Part shown: piece after piece, positions 11,919 through 24,559 of the stretch
How positions within the stretch are numbered: position 1 is the stretch's first letter
Layout of the letters: each line of letters starts with the position of its first letter
NCBI GenBank assembly: GCA_947034895.1
Contig: OX344764.1
Span: forward strand, 61,485,348-61,549,347
Length of the DNA: 64,000 nucleotides
Origin: Rhytidiadelphus loreus
Lineage: Eukaryota; Streptophyta; Bryopsida; Hypnales; Hylocomiaceae
Direction: 5' to 3'
The notes under the pieces: model-generated
Told to the model about the DNA's origin: nothing
The model's input: the letters and a program-made list of their open reading frames with translations, nothing else
Databases searched by the model: none
Translations under genes and position numbers: made by a program

Positions 11919-13922
11919 GTACGCCTAGAAGATTCTCAGCACAGCAGTCGCACATTCATGTTTCGCAGTAGACTAGCTGATTTGGAGACACAGATTGTGC
12001 TTCTCGGGTGTTGTGGTAGATTTAGTGACACTGTCTTTCCAAATCAAGTAAGAGGGTAGATTTGGAGTGTATGTCTTTGCGTCCGTGTTTCAAATTCCTC
12101 GATTCATGCAAAAACCGCCGATCTGGCTCCCCCGATGAAGGACTTGTCAAGCTTTGATGCTGGCAGCCTTGAAATGCCATGACCAGACGCTGAAGTTTAA
12201 TCTGAGTCCCCTGTTCTTCAGACCCCGTAGATTCAGCAACCTTCACGAACTTCTCGCTGCCACGGAAATAAAATTTGAGGCCTCCCGCTTCAACATGCCG
12301 TAGATTGATCCGCCTTGACTAGCCTCCAGTTGCGCCAGTCCGAATGGTGAATTTCAAAAGGGTGCAGCTCGCAGCTTGCAGCGTGCAGCCTTAGATCGAC
12401 GTCAAAGTCACGATTTTGACAACCGTGAACCTAGGGGAGGGGCTGGTCCGGAGTCCAGTAATCTCTAAATGCCAGGTGAATACATTGGAACTCACCAAGG
12501 CAAGAATCATGCTTCGACGTCAGGAGACAACGGTTGTAGTGCGTGAGGACCCGAGGAGCTTGTTTTTTTGAGATTTCATTACCCACACCGCAGACCCGGA
12601 TAGAAGTCATGGAAGACGTGTACCCGTTTCCGGGGGTCGGACTGGCCCTCCCCGGGGTTCAGTCGGATCCGACTGATCCTAGGAGAGGGTCTGTTGGACC
12701 CCATGAAACAGGTACTCGTCCGGGTTTTTTGTTAGTGAAGCAGGTAGGTTCGTGAGATTGAACAAGGGTTGTGAACGGAGCAGGTAGGTTCGTGAGATTG
12801 AACAGGGGCTGTGAACCTCTCAGTATTCTTGGAAACTCACGGTGCATGAAAGCTTTCTGATGTATTCCCCAGTACATCTCGCGGGTAGATTTCTCATTGA
12901 ACGGGGTTCCAGCGTACAATAACTGGGGGGTCCGATGGACTCTCACGGGAGGTCAGTCGGATCCAACTGATGACAAAGTTGGATCTGTCTGACCCCCCAA
13001 AATGGGTCCTGGAAATTTTATTTGGGGACGTCTTCTTTAGACAGACCTCATCCACCTTTGTCAATGGTTGATAATTGTTGGTCGTCTTCTTTCGTCATCT
13101 AGGGTTTTCATTCGTTGTCGTTTATCGTAGTTTGTTTTGCATGGTCTTTCCTTGACCACAGTCGGATGACATCTTAAGATTTCATCCACCTGGGTTCCAA
13201 ATGTCTGTTTAACCCTGATTATGAGATAATGAGGACCCGTTTCAGGGGGTCCGCCTAAAATTGATCTTAGATCAGTCGGATCCGACTGACCCTTTTTTGG
13301 GATTAGCTTGACCCCTTAGAAGAGGTACCAAATTTGGACCTTCAAAGTTAATGCAATTTCCTTTCATTAAAAATAGGTAATTCTTAGGATGATGAATTTA
13401 AACTTGATATTTTTAGTGGCATAGGGGTTAACAAGTAATAATGATTTTCAAGAAGTTCGAGAAAATATTTTAATGAATTATGTGAGTATCATGTTCTTCA
13501 CTTTCTTTTCATTCTTAAATCTCCAAATATGATTCTCATCTTGATTGATAGAGATTTAGATCTTTTCCTACGTTTTTTTGGATTTCCGTAGATTATATGT
13601 TTTGGTACCAAATTTTGGAGGTCAAGCAAAAGCTTTGCTTTGATCAGTCGGATCCGACTGATCATATATGGCTTTCTACTGGACCCCCAGAATGTGGTAA
13701 TTGCCAAATATTCGGTCTAGTCCTTAAAGATCAAAATTCAGAAACTAAGTTGAACCTCTTATGACATCTTCTGGGTTTATGAGTTTGAATCAGAAGCGTA
13801 GTTTTGAATTAGAAGCATATTTAATTACTATAAACCCTAAACACATAATCAGCTCTTCAATTATCTTTACTCTCTACATCTTGGACTGAAGCCAGTTGCA
13901 CAATTTTCTAATTTACTGACAG
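11919..13922 (+). other. Two-kilobase intron 1 of the ParB/methyltransferase-like gene
   Basis: Donor GTACGC follows CAG at 11918; acceptor CTGACAG ends at 13922. Joining gives an in-phase SRSSTQ to GPDRRHASSS. It holds the dyad array described separately. No other gene is seen on either strand. Confidence 0.6.
12600..13700. repeat. Four dyads of CAGTCGGATCCGACTG type inside an intron
   Basis: Perfect or near-perfect palindromes occur at about 12,659, 12,952 (one base changed: GGATCCAACTG), 13,272 and 13,645. Each is followed 15-25 bp later by a GGACCCC or GACCCC block. At least two are preceded by a GGGGGTCC-type block, so each dyad sits at the centre of a looser inverted repeat of about 90 bp. 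Function is unknown; the arrangement suggests a protein-binding site. Confidence 0.85.
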
Positions 13923-16900
13923 GGACCTGATCGAAGGCATGCATCATCTTCTATGGTATTGCCTACCATTGTGCCGGTATCATCCGCACCAGGCCCTTCA
14001 CAGCCTTTCACCCCAGCGAACATCCACATGGAGGTCTCCAGCGATTCAAAGGAAGAAGATACAACAGTTGAAGACTTGGTAAGCTTTGATGATATTATGG
14101 ATGCTGCTGATCGTGCTGCAGACGCTCTTGAGCATTCTATGCTCAGTCGGGTTAGTGACCAAGATGCATCGGGACGTCCTGGTAGTCTCAGTAAACCTAT
14201 TTTACGGAAGCGTAGGATGCTTGTGTTCTCTCCTGAGAGCTCCGAAACTGAGTACAGCTCGGATAGTGAGATGTCTTGCTCGATTGATGGTCCAATGTTT
14301 GTAGACACTTGCCAGTGTGCTTGTAGCACTAATCAGGGAGCACATGAGGTAGTGCTTATTCTTCTGAGTTCAGATGACGATGAAGATGTAGAGATAGATT
14401 GAGTTCATTCTCTTGGATTCAATTTGGGACATATATCACTGACCCATGCATGTCTAATATACCTTTTATGGTAATGCCTATATATATAATGAGTTCCTGA
14501 TGTTCCAATTTGGTTTTACTTCCACATTCATATAGAAATTATGGGTCTCTTTTTTTATCACATTTTCTGTATTTTGAGTTTCACCCCTTTATTTCGTTTT
14601 CTATAATCTTGAACAATCTTGTTTTTTGCTTTTCCAGATGGATGTGTCCCCCATCAATTTATCACAAGTGGATAAAATAATGGAGACTCCGGGGACCGAT
14701 GACATAGCTCAACCGGAGATTGGAGATGAACATGAAGGTGATGAAGACTTTGTGGAGGACGAAAAGAACGAGTTGCTGGAGGATGAACTTCGAAGACTCC
14801 AGAAGGTAGATTCGGTGGCTACAATTTCATCTCTAAGGATGAAGCTAGATCAATTGTTTAGGTTGCAAATCCCTCTTTGCAGGCTAGTGGCAATGCCTAT
14901 GGTGCGTCCAACCCTCTCTTGTGACCTAGTGAAGCTTGAGCAAGAATTTGTAAATGGGTACCGAGATGGAGCTGCAGTATTCTATGTGACAACTACGAAT
15001 GAGGCCGGAGAAAACGCGGAGTTTTCAGAGATTGAAATGGAGAAGTGGGGGCCATTGTGGAAGGAGAAGAACGACATCTTTAACGAGTATGTGGAGTCTG
15101 TGCCTGAGCTCAAGTTCTTGAGGAACTTGAAATTCTATGTTTGTGATGGGAATCATCGTCGCCTAGCATGGATGAACTACATTTCCAGACTTCATTCTAC
15201 CAAGCAAGAGTGGCATTGTTCCGTTGACTCTATAGTTTTGGACACAAAGGGGAAGATTGAGTTGGTCATGCATGTCATGCATGACATAAACAAGTGAGTT
15301 TTTCTCCCATTATTTTTTTTTTTCTAATTTTTTTTTTCTATATTTTTTTGGCTGTCATTATTTTTTTTTGGTCTTCATTTTTTTCCTGTCTTCATATTTT
15401 TTTCCGCTCTTAATTTTTTTTTTTTTGTTTGCTTAACATTGACGAAGTGTCCTTGGATGAATTGCAGATCTACGGAAGACTCCCATGTAAAGACCAATCT
15501 TGTACACACGCTGTATTGAGTTCAAAAGTATGGTCTTTTACCTATGGAAAGGTTCAACGAGATGTTGAGACCGTCAGAGGTCAAACGATGTGGAGCCTTC
15601 AAAGTGAAGAAAACTTGGTACTCAATGCCAGTGGAGGTGTTCACATCCTTTGTTTTTCGGGTGAGAACCAGACTGTGAACTTAATTCTTTTTCAATTTCT
15701 TGTTTATATTTTATACCATTTTGATGACCAATTTTATACTCACATTACTTGAATTTGCGCAGCAAGAAATTGTCCAAGCAGCTGATGCTGCAGTGAGAAG
15801 GTATAACGAGGTCACCCCATTCGAAGAAAAGAGTCATGAAGGTGTTGCAAATGCCATGAGAGTCGGAGCAAAAGAAAAAAATAGCAAGCTATATGTGAAA
15901 ATGATCAAGTTGGTGACCGTGGCCAATCCTACTCACGGACCTGAGTTCCTAGCTGAAGTACGTATTGTGCTTCCAAAATGACTTTATGGCACTAGTGTAT
16001 GATGATGTTCTAATTCTAATTCCAACATTTCAATGTCCTTGTATAGGTGGAAAAGCATTGGAGCAGTAATGAGGTTCCAGAGATGACCCTAGAAAAACTC
16101 CAGATGGTGGCCACATGCAACACAACTCCATTTCACAAGATCAAATTCTTGAAGTGGTGGAATTCGTCATTGCCATCACGGGATGCTAGGCGGTTTCCAG
16201 CGCGACCCGTATCTGAGATATTGCTAGGGCCCTTCTTGAATAGATGTGTGTGGTACGCAGGGGTAAGTGCTCACATGCACAAAGTCTATCATTTCATATT
16301 ATGATTCAATGGCATTTCAAATTATTCAAATTCTAGCATGAGGCTCTAATCCCCCCAAAATCTAATTTCTCTTGCATTTCTATAGATCGAAGATGCAGCT
16401 GTGGAGTACTTTGAGGATGTCGTAAGGCAAGACAACATCGCGGTAAACATGAAAGTTCCACAGCAGCCTGAGTTCTTAGCGGATTACATAGAAGGGTGGA
16501 GGAGGAAGATTTGGGATCAAGGATTTCTAGCGGTTCTCAGGGGAGCCAACTATTTCAAAAAAAGTGACAACTTTATGACGTATGATGGATCTAAACAGGC
16601 AGTTTGAAGAGTACTTTTCCGATAATACTCTAGCATTCTGTATTTGTCTAATTTCGACCATGTGGATTGCTTTGGTTTAATGGAGCTTCTTTGCCTCCCT
16701 AACACAAGGTCTAAATGTAATCCAAAACCTTTGCTCGTCATTCAGTTCATTCTATTGGTACTTGATTTCTTTCTTCTTAGTTGGTCAGGATTTTAAGTTA
16801 ATCCTTCTACCTCCCTTATTCAATTGAAATGTCTTGTTGAATGACTTGTTCTGTTCATTTTGTAGTTACTTCAAGCATGAGCTAGAAGCAAAAGGAGCTA

Positions 16901-19079
16901 TTGTGCGGAGCGACCTTCCTCCATTCCTTTTCACATGGTTGGACCGTAGTTCTGCGGATTGCATGTACACTGCAAACCAACTCCGCACTTTTACAACGGC
17001 TCATCTTAGTGGTGGAGGCTGGTACATTGACTGTCCGGTCTCTTACACTATCCGTCGGAAGTTCATTTCCGGAACTCATTGGAGGGCATCGGTGCTATTG
17101 ACATGGAAGTGGATGAGTTTGCAGGACTCACTGACAGACAGAGAAACAGGGCCATTTCAAAGAGGGAAGCCAATGATAGGAAGAAAGCGGCTCGGCTCCA
17201 AGTTCTTCTGGAATCAAAGGAGAAGAAGGAAAAGGAGAAAGAGGAAAAAATGAAGGCCAAGTTGGCGGAGAAGGAGAAAGAGAAGGAGGAAAAGCTCCTA
17301 TCCAAAGGCAAGAAAAAGGACGACAGCGGTGCAATCGGTCCAACAGCATCGACGATAGACCAAGGCTCTCAGATGGAAGGCGGCACTCAAAGCGGGGTGA
17401 AGAGGAAGGCGGCACTCATGCAACTAATTGAAGACGTCATCACTCAAGGGACACAAGTCATCATTCTTGGCGATGATGAATTAGAGAAGACTGAGGATTT
17501 AATCCTCAATATTTCAATTGAGGACCTTGTGGAGGACATGGAGACCGAGACGCCAACTTCATATAGAGAGGTCATGGACTTCTGGAAAAAGGTATGTTCC
17601 CGATGACTTTCAAATTGTAAAGGCACCTATGAAGTCCTATATGAAGTTTTCTAATAGAGGACATTGTGTACATGGTTAATTGATAGCAGAAAGTATCCTA
17701 TGTTTGCAGTTGTCGGTGGGGAAGCCTCGCATGTTCTACGGAGTACCAAATGCGAGGCCTGGAGTAACCTAGTATTTTTTGATTGCCCGGAAAACTTGCC
17801 CGTACCGGGATTATCTTCTCCATCGACGAAGGTGCCAATCTGGAACGCAGACTTGGAGAATGAGGATCTTCAAGCAGCATTTCAGTTTGCATTCAAGCAT
17901 TTGCAGGACCATGGCTGCATGATAATATTCTATTCATGGAGCGCCAATGTTAGAGGCGATATTGCAGGATTGTGTGAGACTTACCGTATGGTGAAGAAAA
18001 AAGAGTAGTGGGGCATGAATCGGCTCCACTTGACGTCGGCATTGGACACTAGCTCTACGGTAAATTTTGCTATAAAGCCTTTGAAGTTGTAAGTGTCCTT
18101 TCAAAATGGATAATGTTATATTCGCTTCTCATATATATTTTGTTTTTATAATTGCAGACGCAGCGGTTTGGAATTAGCTTCCTTGTGAAGGACTTTGGCG
18201 AGAAAAGGAAATCCAATTTCACTTTCAAACGCACATCGATGATGAAAAAGGCTGGTGTGGACATTGGTCGAGACGATATGTTGATGAACTACACGAAGGA
18301 GGATGACATGGCAATGAAAGACGGAAAGCCATGGCGGGGGGCTCGTGAAAAAGATCCTCGATTTTATCAACTCCTCATCGAAGCTACAACTGTTGAAGGA
18401 GATTTGGTTCTTGATTGTACAGCATCAACAGGTGAATAAAGTATTTCATTATTTTCTATTCAAGTTGAAATTTTGTAAATCATCTCTTTCACTAATATTT
18501 TATATTTCCTTGACATCAGGTGCATCTATTACAGCTTGTCATGGCACTGGCCGCCACATAGTGGCTTTGGAGGAGAACATTGACATTTTTGACGCCCTCC
18601 TCAAACCCATGAGGAAATCTGCTCCAGTCATGGTGAAGGCCCCACCTAAACCACCAACACTTCAAGACTTACATGATTCAGATGAAATGCCCGTGGTGCC
18701 TCGCAAATTTGCTCGAAGGGGAAAATTCAGTAAGTAAGTTTGCATATATTCAAGTCTTTCTTTCTATAGAAATTGTTGTCTATTAAAATACTAATATTGT
18801 GTCATATTTATTTGTAGCCATCGAGGATTGACGTCATCAGATGGAATGATGAAGAAACGAAGTCTTCTTTACAGTCCGGAGAAGAGTTTTGATCTTCCAC
18901 TCTATGCTGAGCATATGGCCATAGCCTTTGCGGATTTTGGTTGCCATAAACCAAAACGTCGGAAAGAAAAATATGCTCTAAATGTTTTACAGTTTATAGA
19001 TGGATCAGCATCGGAGGGTAGAGAGACTTCAGAGTCGTCTCTTAATGAAGATTCAACAACAGAATCCACTGCTACCTAG

Positions 19080-19679
19080 ATTTATGGAATAGACATATTT
19101 CATGAGTCTATCCATTATGTTTGGATTTTATTTATGATTGCATTTATGTGTTTCATGGCTATTATGCAAATGTCATTTTGTGCCATTGGTTTTTTTCATT
19201 GCGTGATTTCATTCAAACTTGATCACCATTGCTTATTGCAATGACAACTCATAGAAAAAAGTTTTAATTGACTTGCAATTTTTTTTAATGAACTCACATT
19301 TTTGCAAAATGCCAATTCACTCGATCCACGGTCGTAGGTACATCATCATATGTATCGGGAAAAAAAAGATAGGCTCACAGGCTCACATGCTAGCAACCCT
19401 GGGCCCGTTCACCTCATATATTTTTTGTCATTAACTTTTTTAGATTTGACTTGCAAATAAGACTTCAATTCCTTTTTGCAATTTTAGCACCCTCATAATC
19501 AAACATTATAATCTTTCACTCCATAAGTGAAATTGTTGTGCTTTCTTTTCCTAGGCAATGTCTAACAAGTTTAGTTTGAATTTGTACAAGTACAATTTCT
19601 AAAAAATCGTAAGATTTTATCTAAATGTTGGCATTTTGTTCAATTTAGAACAATTTTCAGTAAGCTGAAAACACAAAAA
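19080..19679. other. 3' flank, non-coding
   Basis: AT-rich. It contains a block near 19,376-19,412 (GCTCACATGCTAGC followed by GGGCCCGTTCAC) that is related in inverted order to 2516-2550. Nothing else seen. Confidence 0.6.
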
Positions 19680-20168
19680 TTGAAACTTGCAACATATGTT
19701 TCCCATTTTTTTTTTAAGTGTATTTCATAACTTTATAATTTGGAGGACATTAAAGTACAGCGCTACATTTGTGTTCTAATTTTTAATTTCACGTACAACG
19801 TCATTTAGTTGACTAACTACAAAAAAAATTTGGATTTTTGAATTTATTTATAATTAGAACTTGCACCATATGTTTCCAATTTTTTTTTATGGAATTTATG
19901 AATAATTGGGGGAACATTGAAGTACCTAGCCAGCTTTGAGTTCTAATTTTTAATTTCATGTGCAACGTCATTCAATTGATTAAGTATTTTTTGAGGATTC
20001 TTTAGTTTATTAATAATTGGAACTTGCACCATATTATGTTTTCCATTTTGTTTTTACGTGGAATTCATGACTTTGTAATTTGGGGGACACTGAAGTACAA
20101 GGCGAACTTTGTGTTCTAAGTAATTATTAATTTCATGTACATTGTCATTCAATTTATTAAGTAATGTT
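19680..20168. repeat. Three diverged tandem copies of a ~165-bp unit
   Basis: Each copy begins near AACTTGCACCATATG (about 19,684, 19,858 and 20,019), continues through a T-run, then GGGGACATTGAAGTAC-like and GTGTTCTAATTTTTAATTTC-like phrases. It ends with an ACGTCATT(C/T)A(A/G)TTGA phrase. The copies are clearly diverged. Confidence 0.75.
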
Positions 20169-20195
20169 TTGGAATTCTTGACTTTTTGAATAATT

Positions 20196-20590
20196 GGAGT
20201 TGAATGGGTCCAACACACACAATTATACATTTTTTTGGGGTTAGGGAGTGTTTTCGCACTCCCTAACCGGATGGACCCCCAATAATGGAGGCTGAATTAG
20301 TGTTCTCTAGCACCATTTCTCCAAAAGAGTTTGGAGTTGAATGGGTCCAGCACACACAATTATACATTTTTTTTGGGTTAGGGAGTGCGAAAGCACTTTC
20401 TAACCGGATGGACCCCTAATAATGAAGGCCGAATTACTGTTTTTCAGCACCATTTCTCCAAAATAGTTTGGAGTTGAATGGGTCCGGCACATACAATTAT
20501 ACATTTTTTTTGGGTTACGAAGTGCGAAAGCACTCCCTAACCGGAGGCACCCCTGATAACCGAGGCGCAGTTAGTATTCTCTAAAATAAT
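20196..20590. repeat. 137-bp tandem repeat, three copies, each with a hairpin
   Basis: GGAGTTGAATGGGTCC starts at about 20,196, 20,333 and 20,470, giving periods of 137 bp. Every copy contains an inverted repeat of the form GGTTAGGGAGTGCG with a short AAA-type loop and its complement CACTCCCTAACC. Loop and stem vary between copies. It could be a subterminal repeat of a mobile element or a DNA hairpin-forming site. Confidence 0.88.
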
Positions 20591-21041
20591 TAATGTTACA
20601 CATAATATGTGCTAATACCATAACCATAATAAATTCACCATCAAAAACGCTAGAATTTAAATCTTCGTTAAATGAATTACACCAAACAACTAATTCATTT
20701 CTGTGATGGTTTAAAATGTAGCACTCTAAGATTACTGATTTTATGCACACTTTTTATTCAATAATTACTTGGTGTAATTGAATAGTACTATTCGCATTTT
20801 TAATCTTAGATTTTATCTCTAACTTCCATTATTAATACATTGTAGTACTAGGTACTCTTAAGAAGAAAAGAAATGAACATTCAAGAGTATTCAAAAGCAA
20901 TAAAGAAAATCTTGTAAACTATGATAGGGATAGGGAAGGTTTATGGATAGGTAACGTCATAATCATGAAATTTAAAAACTGATTTTTGTCATACCTTCAC
21001 AATAGTCATGACTATATGTGAAATATTAAGAATCCTACATT

Positions 21042-21049
21042 TCATGGAA
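21042..21049. repeat. Left 8-bp target-site duplication of the 32-kb element
   Basis: TCATGGAA directly precedes the left inverted repeat. The right flank has TTATGGAA at 52,976-52,983, differing by one C/T transition. Confidence 0.7.
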
Positions 21050-21074
21050 GGCCTTATTCATTAAATTGAGACAA
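21050..21074 (+). repeat. Left terminal inverted repeat
   Basis: A 25-bp sequence beginning GGCCTTATTCATTAAATTGA, exact inverted match to 52951-52975. Confidence 0.85.
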
Positions 21075-21585
21075 GTTAAAGTCTCATTTTAATGCATTCT
21101 ATATTTAGAATGAAAAGGAGTGTTCATTAAATTAAGACTCTTTAATAAATTGAGACTCAAAATTGTCAAAACACTACTTAATATATTTTGGTACCACTTA
21201 CAAAAGGAGGTCCAATAAACTTGTATCATTTTTATTTTATTAACTCTTTAAGAATTTAATAATATAATAAACCAAAAGGTTATAGAATGCAACATTTCAT
21301 TTAATTGTATAAAAATACCTCAAGCAAAACTTTAGTGTACATAATTATTTGTATAACTTAACATTTCACATTAAATACATTGAAACCAAATAGTTTGTTG
21401 AAGGAAAATGCAAATGCATTATACGCTAATGCAATAAGAAGGAAATAATATACTATTAATAGAAATGAAAACTATTACATGGCCACAAAGATCATGATAA
21501 AAACTACACTAACAACATATACTTGTAATGAAAATAAAACATCTAAATGCGAAATGCATGGTATATGAGTCTACATAACTACAAA

Positions 21586-24458
21586 CTATTCCTCGCCTTC
21601 ACTCAAGGAAGCATCGTTGCTTGAATTAGACACAAAGGCTTCCATCGATGATTTGATGATGTTGATCTGCGGCTTGGGAATTGCAACTTTTGTAATAAGT
21701 GGGGGTTGATCTTCGACCCCCCTTTTCCCACGCGGCTTGAAAGTTGTCATGATACAGTCCGTGTTTGACCAACATGACGGTATTAAACGGTCCTCGCGCC
21801 ACACATTTCCTGCTTTTGTATCCCATCCAACATATGTATCCATATCAATGTGACGGCTTGAAGCAGGCGTCCAATATTGGATTTGGATCTGATGAATATG
21901 CCCTGGATCCGGATTCGGATTTGTAAGCGCCCTAGCAAGCCAAAATGGCTTTGGGTCTTCATCGGCAGGACGTACCACAACAAAATAACCTGCAAATACA
22001 TCACGTGCAACACGAAATGAAGGAGGTGGACGGTCACGCTTGCATCCAACAAAGGGTGGATCTTCTGCAAACTCTTCACGCAATGTGCCATCCTCCCGCC
22101 TTGTGTCTTCTGGTTCTTCAGCAACCCTTGAATCTGGCCAAAATCCATCTTTCAAGGTCTCACGTACCACTAGAGAATCATCTAGAGCGGTTCTGACACT
22201 CTTCCAATAATCTTTTATGGAGTCATTCTTTAGCCCGAAACATCCGGAGTCTTCGTTGTTGGCCATTTTGCTCCAATGTGCAATGAAACCATCCAATCTT
22301 TTTTTGATCTCACTCAACGATTTCATTTGTTGTGGAGGCAAAGGAGGCGGACTACCGCTTGGCACTTTAGGACGTCCATCTTCGGTTTCTGACCATAAGC
22401 GAATTCCTTTGCTGTCCTTAGGCAACCAGTCCTTCTCTGTACACAAGTTCTTATATTCCATTAAGGGCCATCCACTGGAATCCATATAGAACTTAAATTG
22501 TTGTGACGTTGAATGACCTTGTAAGAAGTCCCCGCCTGTGCCCAAATACCCTTGTACAAATTGCTTGAAGTCGGGAACTTCTTCAATGAAATGAGGAATG
22601 ACAGGGTGGGTTTCACAATCCATGAATGATTTCATGAGCCTAGGAAGTGTCGGGTAGCTTTTGCTCTTCAACATTGTGCTCCATCTACCAAAAAGAGCAT
22701 CAATGTCTTCATGAGTGTGGCCAACAATGAGAAAGTTGATGTATATTTCCCGGAAAATGCCTTTATAAACAAGGAGAGAACAAAAAGCAAAAACCCATCG
22801 GTTCTTGTTGTCTCCTGAAGCATTGTCGAGCTGGAGAGTCAATATAGGCGGCAAAGGTTTAGCTAGGAGATGTTCTTCTGGAGGAGGAAGGAGAGAATCC
22901 AAACAAATGTCTGAGCCTTCTAACATAGCCTTAGTTAAAGTGCTTCGACCCTCCTCATCAGAAAATAATGTACGCGACGAATTCTTTGGCTCTCCTTCCA
23001 GATCACGCAACAACCTCGCAATAGACCCAATAGTATGATTTGAGTCTGTTGGAAAAATGTCCAAGCCATAGTGAGCATACCGAACATCGCCATGGCCGTG
23101 GGCAATCATACCCGTTATGGCCACCGGCATTTTCATAAAAGAGTCAGTTGCTTTTGTCTTGTGGGAGAAGTGAGGTGAAGCGGTCTTTGAGTGATCCATT
23201 TTGTCATGGATGATACACAACATCTTATCAGGAAATTCCTCAGATATTTGCCTAAATCCATAGTAGAGTTCCCTGTGAGCCTTTTGCCCATTGAGATGGG
23301 TTGTGTAAATTTTCTCCCATTTTTCTTGCGCAATTGACATTGGAGTGCAAGCACTCCTCAATTGTTTGTATGTATCGCACAAACCACATCTTGCAAAAGT
23401 ATCTCCACGAGACTTCGCAGTATATTCAGAGAAAGAAGCACACCGAATGTTACTCAAGCCACTAGAGGAAATTGGTGGCAAATTCAGTGCGACATTGGCA
23501 TCATTGATTTTTGGCAATTGGTCGCTCCAATGCCACGACGAAGGCAAAACCATTGCTGGGACCTTCTCTCCAGATTCAAGAGTTCTTGATTTGTGAGGCA
23601 TTAAGTCAGCTTCACCTACTACCAAGTTCCGAAGTGTTGCAGTGGCTTGCACAGTTTGTGTGCGTGGCTTCTTCAACCCCATATTTCCATGCGCCTCTGC
23701 AACCTTCCCCTCTTTCGCCATGCGCTTGAACCTATAGAAAGTAGCTTTCGAAATCCCATGAATGGTCCACCAGGCAGTGAGATAGACTTTGATGTTTTTC
23801 AATGTTATCCATTCCTTTCCGGCAAGGTCCTTGTGCACCTGCCTATATGCCTTAAGAAGGCAAAGCTTGCGGACGTACACGCCACCTTTCACATGAAGTT
23901 GATAACGTATGGCTTCAATTTCGTGACGTGGGAAATGTTGCGTACAGTTGCTTTGGCAATATGGTTTTGTGGACACTTCAATAATTGCCTGCTGAGTGAG
24001 AAGAGATTCCCTTTTCGGAGGCTGTTCTGGATCCAATTTTTGACGAGAAGTTTCATACGAACGAACTCCAACTCGAACGCGGCGGTTTAAGGCATTTACA
24101 GCGGTATTGTAAATATGAGTCTGGTCATGGTTATAAAGACTAACACCATTCAAAAACACTTGTTTATGTGCCACGAAACCATAGACCACATTCTACCTGC
24201 AGGGACTTCGGCCTCCCATAAAGACTCTGCAATTTGTACAGCAACGCGGTTGTCACCCAAAGGCTCCCCATCAGAGTCAATCACAAGATCCACGTCTACA
24301 CTCTGGCACACTACTTTTGCAACATCATTTCCTGCCTCATTTCTGAGAATGACTCCCCTAGTAATCCAAGATTGCCGAGGTAACCCGTTGCAAGGAACAA
24401 CACCAACCGATAATATAGGCACCGGAACCGCAAATTCATCAGGACCATGTATATCCAT
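21586..24458 (-). pseudogene. DUF7869-like protein, candidate DDE-type transposase, one frameshift
   Basis: The main frame (867 residues, 24189 to 21586) is open to a TAG stop. It is preceded by about 90 codons (24458-24190) in another frame; a one-base loss near 24,190 explains the break, since AEVPAGRM then joins VVYGFVAHKQVF. A TGCAG acceptor sits at 24460, so a first exon may lie upstream. Conserved blocks in order: CGLCDTYKQLR (zinc-like cysteines), IIHDKMDHSKTA, AHGHGDVRYAHYGLD, LQLDNASGDNKNR, VGHTHEDIDALFGRWS. I take these as the DUF7869 family (name from memory). Spacing of the aspartates in HDKMDH, LDN and the ED of THEDID suggests an RNase-H-fold D-D-E/D catalytic core; that is inference. 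It shares all blocks with the gene at 58.8-62.1 kb. It is the best candidate for mobilising the 32-kb element. Confidence 0.72.
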
Positions 24459-24559
24459 TCTGCATGTCAAGTAGTTGATAAATATAAGAAGACGTGAAAT
24501 TCAACGAATCATGTAAATCCATATATAACATCAAATTGTCAATAACCATAAGACACGCA

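Larger units (their letters stand above)
11826..19079 (+). pseudogene. ParB-like and DNA-methyltransferase-like multi-exon gene, decayed
   Basis: Reconstructed exons: 11826-11918, 13923-14348, 14638-15293, 15468-15660, 15763-15957, 16047-16262, 16386-about 16,610, 16866-17591, 17710-18059, 18158-18431, 18520-18733, 18818-19079. Nearly all join in phase through GT..AG borders. Exon 3 carries VCDGNHRRLAWMNY, the C-D-G-x-H-R signature of ParB/sulfiredoxin-fold nucleases. Exon 8 is a charged coiled coil (repeated KEKEKEEK). Exons 9-11 look like an N4/N6 DNA methyltransferase: LVFFDCPEN in place of a DPPY motif, HGCMIIFYS, then LVLDCTASTGAS at the AdoMet-binding position and GRHIVALEE. Breaks: TGA at 15517-15519, TAG at 18006-18008, frameshifts near 16,577, 17,080 and 17,747. 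Probably a mobile-element gene. The methylase motif is degenerate, so catalysis is doubtful even in the ancestor. Confidence 0.65.
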
